From CAYLLT01 sp964591605 (GTDB lineage Bacteria > Planctomycetota > Phycisphaerae > UBA1845 > PWPN01), in NCBI GenBank assembly GCA_964591605.1, contig CAZQEN010000106.1, positions 1-20,680 of the forward strand: a stretch of DNA of 20,680 bases, given 5' to 3'. This document shows, one piece after another, positions 15,039-20,680 of the stretch. Numbering within the stretch: position 1 is the stretch's first letter; each line of letters opens with the position of its first letter. A program made the position numbers and the translations under genes. The notes beneath the pieces are model-generated. The model made no database searches and was not told the DNA's origin. It saw only the letters and a list, made by a program, of their open reading frames with translations.

Positions 15039-18000
15039 TCATCGTGCCGGCTGCGAACTGATCGAACGATAATATGCCTCCAAAAGCGGGCGATAGCGGG
15101 CAGGCACCCGCTGCCGGGCAGGGTCGGCCACACCGCGAAGCTCATCCGGGCTCAACGGCGCGTCCGCCTGGAAGGCCCGGGCGGGACCCGGCCCGGCCTG
15201 CCCCGGCAAGACGGCCAGGTCACCGCCCGGTTGTGTGGTCTTCCGTCGTTGCACAGGTAACTCGGTCCGGTCCCGCTGGCGTTGGCCCCCCTGCCGCGCG
15301 CGTTTGTAGGCGTCGACAAACTGGCGAGCCCGCGGCAGATCCCAACCCAGCTCCTGCAGGAGGGCGGGGTCGACCGTACCGGAGCGGAGCTCGCGATCAA
15401 GCGTATCCACCAGCCGGTCGATCCGACCCGTGCTGGGAAGCGACGGAGACTCGTCTGGCGTCGGAGGGGCCGCCACATCCTGGGCCGGGCCTGACGTTGC
15501 GGGAGGAAGTGCCGTGCTCACGCCCCCTTCACGGCCACCCGTGCCCATGCTTGGCGAACCCGGACCGACCTGGCCGAGCTGGTCGAGGGAGGGTTTCCCC
15601 CCGCCCTGCGAACCTCCAGCTTGGGCAGAGGCCCTGGGCGAACCAGCCGTCCCTGCGGATTCACCGAATGCCGCATCAGAGCCGTCCCCCGTCGCGTCGC
15701 CGGTGCTGCTGCCCTGAGTCTCTTGACCTGCCGGTGACCTGGGCGACCCAGGCTGAGCTTTTTCCGATGGACCGCCCTCTGACGGCGACGCTGCGGTGCC
15801 CTGGCCACTCGACTTGTCCGGGGTCGTACCCTGCCCGGACGAGGTCTCGCCCTTCTCTGCCGACTGCCCGCTCTGTTCCTCTGAGTCACCGCGTTTCCCA
15901 CCCGACTCCGTGTTCTTTCCAGACGATTCTCTGTCCTCTCCGGCCAACCGGCTGCCTTGTCCCGATGAATCGGAATCCTGTCCTGGCCGGGCGCCACTCT
16001 CCGAGCCCTCGGATGAGGCTTCGCGATCGCCCCGCGCTGAATCTTGATCGCCTTCGCCCATCTCCTCTTCCGCCCGATCATTGCGGTCGTTTTCCTCCGA
16101 GTCGGAACTCAGTGATCTCTGCTCAGAGGGATCATCGGGAGGAGCATCAGACGATGACGGAGCAGTGCGTTGCGAGCTTCGCCCGGTTGAGCCAGTGTTC
16201 TGGCGCGTCCGGGATGAAGCAGCCTCGCCGGTTTGCTCAGATTCCGGACCGTCATCACTTTCCGTCTCAGCCCCTTCCCGCTCAGAGGACGCGGTCGAAC
16301 CGGTCCCCTCTGGACGGCCGGTCGTCGGGGCGGCGCCGGGCGTCTGGTCCTGTGCCGGGGCGGTACCGGGGCGGGGCGACGGGTTCGATTCGGACTGGCT
16401 GGATTCCGGCTTGCCCGTCGGTGAAGCATCCGCTCCTGTTGCGTCAGAGGATGTGGAAGGGGACGACGGATTCGAGCGGTTCTGCGTGCTCGCCGACGCG
16501 GTCTTCGAGCCTCCGGTTTGAGTCGTGTCCGCCGACCGGGCCTGTGAGCTCCCGGAGTCGGACCGCGACGCCTGCTGCGGATCGGTCAGCGATACGGACT
16601 GACTATCGTGGCCTGGTGCGCCTTCCTGGCTCTCAGTGGAGGCGCTCTGAGTGCCCTCGGCATCCTGAACGGCGGAAGATTCCCCAATTTGACCCTTTTT
16701 CCCCCCTCGTTCACCACCCTGCGGGCCACCGTGGGCCTTACTACCGCTTGCGGCCGCCGATTCCCCTTTCGCTCCGCTTTGAGCGTCAGTCTCCGACTCG
16801 CCGGCATCTGAATCAGTGGAGGACTCCGCTCGCTGCCCCTTGTCCCCACCCTGCTCACTCCCCCGCGGGCCACCGTGGGCCTTACTACCAGTTGATGCCG
16901 CCGCCTCCTCCTTTCCTGCACTGTTGGCGCCGCCGGTGCCCTCAGCGGTCGATGATTCCGCTGTGTCTCCCTTCTCGCCCTCTTCGGACTCCCCCTGTCC
17001 GGAAGCGGTGCCCCTGGTGCCGGATTGTGTCGAATCTTCCCTTTGCATCCCATCGGGTGGGCCGGGATCCGAGTCAGTGGTGTTCTGATCATCGGAGCGT
17101 TTCGCCATCTCTCCGCGCTGCCGACCCCCGGTCGCTGCGCCGGTCGCGGCGGGCGCGGGCGAATCGTCGGGTTGCGCGGCGCTGCCCTGCGAGGCTTCGC
17201 CCGGCGGGCCAGTCCGTGGACCGGACGCCGACGATGCCTGGCCTTCTCCCGGCGTGGATGATTTGTTCTCTGCCCCGCGTTCGCTGGCGGTCCGATCCGC
17301 TTTTCCCCTTTCGGAAGCCCGGGTCCTAGCCAACTCCGGCAGGGTTGACTGGTATCGGCCGCCCGGCTCGCTCTGCATCTCCCGGGCGAGCTTGCTCTCG
17401 ATCAGCGCGAGTTCCTTCTCGTGCTCATTGACGAGTTCCTGAAGCGTGCGTTCGGATCGCGGCGGCCGGGCGCTGGCGAGCTGATCCGGCTCATCCCCCT
17501 CGCGGTTCGCCATCGCCTCCTTGGCCGGCCGGCTCTCGCTGACCCGGCGTGCGGGCCGCGGCCGCTCGGCCAGGGTCGGCGCCGTCGTCGGCGGACGCTG
17601 GATCACCAGATGACGTATCGCGGAATCCGCGCGCTGGTACGCCGGCCGGCCCTGCGGATCCTCGCGGTTGTCCCACACCGTGACCCACAGATCGGCCGAC
17701 TCCCCCGCCGCCAGACCCAGCTCGTCCGAGGTCACCGCCTTGCTCAGGGCAAACTGACCAGCGGCTCCACCCCGCAACGTCAACGGCATCTCCCGCGTGA
17801 CACGGTCGCTCGTCTTTCGCCAGCCGAGCACGGCGCGGGTCAGGCCGAAGTCGTCCTGGGCGCGGGCCTGCAGCGGGATCAGATCGGACGCGGGGACTTC
17901 GATCTGCGGAGATTCGTCCTGCCAGTCCACCATCGGAAGCTGATCGAGGCGGGCCTGGATCCGGTGGCGGATGGGAACGTTGGTGTGCCCGTCCTCGTCG

Positions 18001-19127
18001 CGGAAGGAAAGCTGATAGGTGTCGTCCTCGACGACGAGGATCTCCGTTGAGATGGAGTGGCGGGGCCGGGCCGCGGCCGACTGCGAGGGGACGCGGCGCT
18101 GCTCGCGGTCGCCCTCGCCCACGATGAGCACGGGCTGCAGCACCGGCACGTTGGTCCGGGCCTGCAGGGTAGCCCGCGTGCCGACGAGGGCGTCGATGTC
18201 GCCGCCCGGCTGCGTGGCCGGCGGCAGGCCGGTGTACCGCGGATACTCGTAGCGGATCTGCATGTCGACGATGGCAGGTTCGGGCACGACCACGAGCCGG
18301 CGCGGATCCGACTGCCCGTCGCCGGCCACCACCTGCCAGAGCATCGAGACCTGCACGTCCGCGCCGACCCGGGTCCCCCGCCAGGCACCGTCTCGCCCGG
18401 CCGGCATCAGCCGCATCTGCTGTCCGATCGGCCAGGTCTGGCCGCCATCCGTGCTGAACCGGACGACCACCTCGCCGGGGTCGCGCCCGCCCAGGTTCAC
18501 GCGGAACAGCACGTCCTGCCCGCGGAGCACGCGCAGCCCATCCGCCGGCTCGACGCTGCGGAGCGTGGTCCGCGTGGGGGCGGCCAGCCGGGCACCCAGC
18601 GCGCGGCGGAGGCTGACCACGATCGACTTGGGGGCGACGACGCTGTAGCCGACAAACGAGACGCTCGCGGCCAGCAGCAGCATCGCCCAGACGCGCAGGG
18701 CTCCGCGCGGCACGCTCCGGCGGACATCGGTATGCCCCACCTCGCGCGAGGCCTGCTCGACGATGGCCACGCGAACCGAGCCCGGCAGCTCCTCGCGTCG
18801 GGCGAGCTGAACGGCTCCGACCAGCACGTTGCCGAATTCGGGATGGCCGCGTTCGATGAGCCGCGCGGCGTATATGTCGCTGATGTGGCGGACGAGCGGG
18901 AGCACGACCGCAGCGGTCAGCCAGGCGGCCGTCCCGACCAGGTAAATCATGCGCAGCGTCGTGGCCGCCCATCCCGGCACACCGCCGGTGCGCCAGTGAT
19001 CCCACACCACGAACGCCAGCAGCAGAAGGATCGTGACGGCCGACCATGCGGCCGCGACGGAGGCAATGGAGACCAGCTTCACCTGCCGCTTGGTCAGCTC
19101 GAGTGCGGTGAGGAGTGAGTTCTGCAT
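15039..19127 (-). CDS. Giant membrane-anchored protein with low-complexity Ser/Gly/Glu-rich region (DUF4175-like, planctomycetal)
   Basis: This 1362-residue protein of unknown function has hydrophobic spans at about 22-42, 58-79 and 146-165. An extracytoplasmic part to about 510 has beta-rich stretches such as VLFRVNLGGRDPGEVVVRFSTDGGQTW and VDMQIRYEYPRYTGLPP. A helical segment at about 556-585 follows (LQELVNEHEKELALIESKL). About 600 residues (605-1205) are almost only S, G, E, Q, D, A, T, P, R and K. An ordered C-terminus at about 1220-1362 ends with RYRPLLEAYYRSIS. The overall plan matches large proteins seen in Planctomycetes, often given only domain-of-unknown-function names. The low-complexity part has internal repeats (GSKAHGGP twice, 48 codons apart). 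ATG at 19127 has GGGGG 7 bases upstream; a GTG at 19154 after AGGGGGG is an equal rival. Confidence 0.8.
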   Translation of the reverse strand: MQNSLLTALELTKRQVKLVSIASVAAAWSAVTILLLLAFVVWDHWRTGGVPGWAATTLRMIYLVGTAAWLTAAVVLPLVRHISDIYAARLIERGHPEFGNVLVGAVQLARREELPGSVRVAIVEQASREVGHTDVRRSVPRGALRVWAMLLLAASVSFVGYSVVAPKSIVVSLRRALGARLAAPTRTTLRSVEPADGLRVLRGQDVLFRVNLGGRDPGEVVVRFSTDGGQTWPIGQQMRLMPAGRDGAWRGTRVGADVQVSMLWQVVAGDGQSDPRRLVVVPEPAIVDMQIRYEYPRYTGLPPATQPGGDIDALVGTRATLQARTNVPVLQPVLIVGEGDREQRRVPSQSAAARPRHSISTEILVVEDDTYQLSFRDEDGHTNVPIRHRIQARLDQLPMVDWQDESPQIEVPASDLIPLQARAQDDFGLTRAVLGWRKTSDRVTREMPLTLRGGAAGQFALSKAVTSDELGLAAGESADLWVTVWDNREDPQGRPAYQRADSAIRHLVIQRPPTTAPTLAERPRPARRVSESRPAKEAMANREGDEPDQLASARPPRSERTLQELVNEHEKELALIESKLAREMQSEPGGRYQSTLPELARTRASERGKADRTASERGAENKSSTPGEGQASSASGPRTGPPGEASQGSAAQPDDSPAPAATGAATGGRQRGEMAKRSDDQNTTDSDPGPPDGMQREDSTQSGTRGTASGQGESEEGEKGDTAESSTAEGTGGANSAGKEEAAASTGSKAHGGPRGSEQGGDKGQRAESSTDSDAGESETDAQSGAKGESAAASGSKAHGGPQGGERGGKKGQIGESSAVQDAEGTQSASTESQEGAPGHDSQSVSLTDPQQASRSDSGSSQARSADTTQTGGSKTASASTQNRSNPSSPSTSSDATGADASPTGKPESSQSESNPSPRPGTAPAQDQTPGAAPTTGRPEGTGSTASSEREGAETESDDGPESEQTGEAASSRTRQNTGSTGRSSQRTAPSSSDAPPDDPSEQRSLSSDSEENDRNDRAEEEMGEGDQDSARGDREASSEGSESGARPGQDSDSSGQGSRLAGEDRESSGKNTESGGKRGDSEEQSGQSAEKGETSSGQGTTPDKSSGQGTAASPSEGGPSEKAQPGSPRSPAGQETQGSSTGDATGDGSDAAFGESAGTAGSPRASAQAGGSQGGGKPSLDQLGQVGPGSPSMGTGGREGGVSTALPPATSGPAQDVAAPPTPDESPSLPSTGRIDRLVDTLDRELRSGTVDPALLQELGWDLPRARQFVDAYKRARQGGQRQRDRTELPVQRRKTTQPGGDLAVLPGQAGPGPARAFQADAPLSPDELRGVADPARQRVPARYRPLLEAYYRSISSQPAR
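16721..16889. repeat. Direct repeat inside the low-complexity coding region
   Basis: The same 25 bases occur at 16721-16745 and at 16865-16889, a period of 144 bases or 48 codons. On the coding strand each copy encodes GSKAHGGP within a longer, imperfect unit (serine/alanine run, GSKAHGGP, Gly/Glu run, KGQ, ESS). This shows recent in-frame duplication within the low-complexity segment. Confidence 0.8.
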
Positions 19128-19442
19128 GGCGGCCCCCGGCGGGCGTGAGGACACTCGACCCCCCTATTATGGCCCCCCGCCGCCGGAAAAGCACGGGCAC
19201 CGACAACATGCCGGAGGGCGGGGGTTTGAGACCCTCCAGGCGGGCGGCCGGGCCAACCGTTTGTGGTGCGGCCGTCTCGGCTGCACCACAAGGGGCGCTG
19301 TCGTCTGATCCTGCGCAATCTGGCCTGCTCCCGTGTTCGGCGGCTCTGGAAACTGGGCGGGGCGAAAGAGCCGGCCGAGCGGTAGAATGTCCGCTTTCCG
19401 ATCCACGGTCCGGGCCAGCGTTCGAACGGGCTGAGGTATCTC
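19128..19442. promoter_or_regulatory. Divergent intergenic region with possible promoters
   Basis: These 315 bases lie between the giant membrane protein and the ceramidase-like gene, which diverge. On the minus strand CATAAT (19166-19171) resembles a -10 box about 40 bases before the ATG at 19127, without a good -35. On the plus strand TAGAAT (19383-19388) resembles a -10 box about 55 bases before the ATG at 19443, also without a good -35. The middle is occupied by a pair of hairpins. No small gene was accepted here. Confidence 0.35.
19213..19291. repeat. REP-like element: short hairpin followed by a strong 13-bp hairpin
   Basis: TTGTGGTGCGGCC (19261-19273) and GGCTGCACCACAA (19279-19291) are inverted repeats. 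They pair over 13 positions with a single G-T wobble on the plus strand, around a GTCTC loop. A second weaker stem lies 23 bases before it: GGAGGG (19213-19218) with CCCTCC (19232-19237), or alternatively GGGT/ACCC inside it. Such paired palindromes between genes are typical of dispersed REP/BIME-like repeats. Only one copy is in the window, so dispersal cannot be shown here. Confidence 0.6.
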
Positions 19443-20680
19443 ATGCGAGGCATGGAACGAAGAGCTTCGATAGTACTGGTTTTTCTGGTTCTCTCGGCAT
19501 CTGACTGCCTCGGCGCGTTGCGCGCGGGGATCGCGGTGCGGATCGTAACGCCGGACCCGTTGCTGCCGGTCAGCGGCGGGGTCGGGCCGTCCGATCCGGC
19601 GACGCGCCAGGAGGGCGAGCTGACCGTGCGGGCGCTGGTGATCGAGCAGGATGGTGTCCGCGTGGCCATCGTCAGCGCCGACTTCCTGGGTTTCCCGGCC
19701 GCGCTGGGAAACAGGGTCCGTGCGGCCGTCCGCGGCGTGCCGCCGCAGAACATCCTGATCGGGGCGACCCACACGCACAGCGCGCCGGACTGCTATGGCT
19801 TCCCGGATGAGAACGGGCAACCGGGCAGCAATCCGGCGTACCTGGACACCGTCTGCTCGCGTATGGCCGAGGCGATCAACGAAGCCCTGAACAAGCTCAC
19901 ACCGGTCACCGTCCGGATGGCCACCGGCGAGGCCAGGGGCCGGATCGCTTACAACTATTATGCGGAGCAGTTGTACGATCCGCGCTGCCACGTGATCCAG
20001 TTCCTCGGCGAGGAGGGCAAGCCGTACGTGACGCTGGTGAATTACGCCATTCATCCGGAGGTGATCGGAAGCGATCAGCGCATCTGCAGCCCGGATCTGA
20101 TCGGGCCGCTGTATGACCGCATCGCCGAAAAGGGAGGCGGCACCGGCCTCTTCATGAACAGCGCCCAGGGCGGCATGGTGACCCCGGACAACCGCCGTCC
20201 GGAGGGCGGCGAGGCGCGGGATTACGCCGAGTGCCGGCGCATCGGCCATCTCCTGGCCGACGAGGCCCTCCGGATCATCCAGGACGCGCCAGTGCAGGCT
20301 TCGCCGAGGCTCTCCTGCTGCGCCAGGCAGGTGAGCTTCCCGGTGGAATCTCCCCTCTTCCGAGAGTTGTTGAAAACGCTGCCCCGCACGGACGGGTATG
20401 CCGACGGAACGGTGACCACCCAAGTGAACCTGATCCACTTCGGCGAGGCGCAGATCCTCACCATTCCCGGCGAGGCCCTGCCGAACATCGGCTACTATCT
20501 CAAACGCAAGATGAGGGGCAGACACAACCTCCTCTTCGGCCTGACGAACGATGCCTTCGGTTACATCCTGACCAAAGAGGACTTTGACAGTTTCAAGCGC
20601 TACGCCTACATCACGAAGACCAGCCTGGGCGAACACACGGGCGAAATCCTCGTCAACGAGTCCCTCGCCCTGCTCAACGA
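19443..20680 (+). CDS. Secreted neutral/alkaline ceramidase-like metallohydrolase, 3' end outside window
   Basis: 412 codons are present and the frame is still open at the right edge. Residues 1-25 form a signal peptide (RRASIVLVFLVLSA) with likely cleavage after CLGA. The family is the neutral/alkaline non-lysosomal ceramidase type, zinc-dependent amidases. Expected zinc ligands are visible: GATHTHSAP with H110 and H112, NYAIHPEV with H204, TIPGEALPN with E344 and NDAFGY with Y374. The segment normally holding the catalytic N-x-x-x-G-D-x-x-P signature reads N239-SAQGGMVTP248, with Gly in place of Asp. Bacterial members outside true ceramidases are common in Planctomycetes, and their substrates are mostly unknown, so ceramide cleavage is not claimed. 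ATG at 19443 has GAGG 6 bases upstream; a second in-frame ATG follows at 19452. Confidence 0.85.
   Translation, partial: MRGMERRASIVLVFLVLSASDCLGALRAGIAVRIVTPDPLLPVSGGVGPSDPATRQEGELTVRALVIEQDGVRVAIVSADFLGFPAALGNRVRAAVRGVPPQNILIGATHTHSAPDCYGFPDENGQPGSNPAYLDTVCSRMAEAINEALNKLTPVTVRMATGEARGRIAYNYYAEQLYDPRCHVIQFLGEEGKPYVTLVNYAIHPEVIGSDQRICSPDLIGPLYDRIAEKGGGTGLFMNSAQGGMVTPDNRRPEGGEARDYAECRRIGHLLADEALRIIQDAPVQASPRLSCCARQVSFPVESPLFRELLKTLPRTDGYADGTVTTQVNLIHFGEAQILTIPGEALPNIGYYLKRKMRGRHNLLFGLTNDAFGYILTKEDFDSFKRYAYITKTSLGEHTGEILVNESLALLN

Noticed and set aside
16600..17000. Possible CRISPR or tandem-repeat array
   Set aside because: Only two exact 25-base copies 144 bases apart, in frame within a coding region, with no regular spacers. 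It is a protein-coding repeat.
15074..17329. 751-codon plus-strand open frame opposite the low-complexity segment
   Set aside because: Pro/Arg/Ser-rich translation mirrors the repetitive codons of the minus-strand gene. There are no domains and no ribosome site.
17491..19209. 572-codon second frame on the minus strand within the giant membrane protein
   Set aside because: Arg/Ala/Gly-rich composition without hydrophobic spans. It overlaps the frame that has membrane helices and folded segments.
19167..20636. 489-codon minus-strand frame opposite the ceramidase-like gene
   Set aside because: The plus strand carries a signal peptide and all zinc-ligand motifs in order, so the antisense frame is a shadow.

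Overview
The window reads as a stretch of GC-rich bacterial chromosome or MAG contig, most probably from Planctomycetota. Two pieces of evidence point there: a very large membrane-anchored protein with a low-complexity Ser/Gly/Glu/Gln middle of about 600 residues, and a secreted ceramidase-like metallohydrolase; both types are common in that phylum. No rRNA, tRNA, CRISPR array, transposase or phage gene was seen. A run of 10 N at 5648-5657 shows that the sequence is a scaffold.

Region 1 (1-10211, all minus strand) is a tightly packed exopolysaccharide or O-antigen-like gene cluster. In transcription order it holds a Wzx-type flippase, a family 2 glycosyltransferase (GT2), two tandem paralogous methyltransferases, a second GT2 cut by the N run, a third methyltransferase, a CgeB-like glycosyltransferase, a Wzy-like polymerase, a GT4 glycosyltransferase and the first 96 codons of a glutamine-dependent asparagine synthetase. 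Many neighbours overlap by 4-8 bases, so this is very probably one operon. The set fits a Wzx/Wzy route: repeat units are built on a lipid carrier, decorated by methylation and perhaps amidation, flipped and polymerised. The initiating sugar-phosphate transferase and export genes are not in the window. The part from about 4.87 to 7.6 kb is visibly poorer in G+C than the rest.

Region 2 (10212-14316) holds a short divergent intergenic region, then one large plus-strand gene: a secreted heparinase II/III-like polysaccharide lyase with REJ/PKD-like and cadherin-like modules in front of the catalytic part. It is followed by a 348-base convergent gap. Being back to back with the flippase, it may act on the polymer made by the cluster.

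Region 3 (14317-19127, minus strand) holds a NusG/RfaH/UpxY-like specialised antiterminator, a plausible regulator of the long polysaccharide operon, and upstream of it the giant membrane protein. Region 4 (19128-20680) has a 315-base divergent intergenic region with a strong REP-like hairpin, then the 5' part of the ceramidase-like gene running off the right edge.

Most likely experimental follow-ups: the lyase acting on the cluster's own product, antiterminator control, and repair of the split glycosyltransferase. The contig ends flanking the N run share GCG, and merging them restores one clean reading frame.
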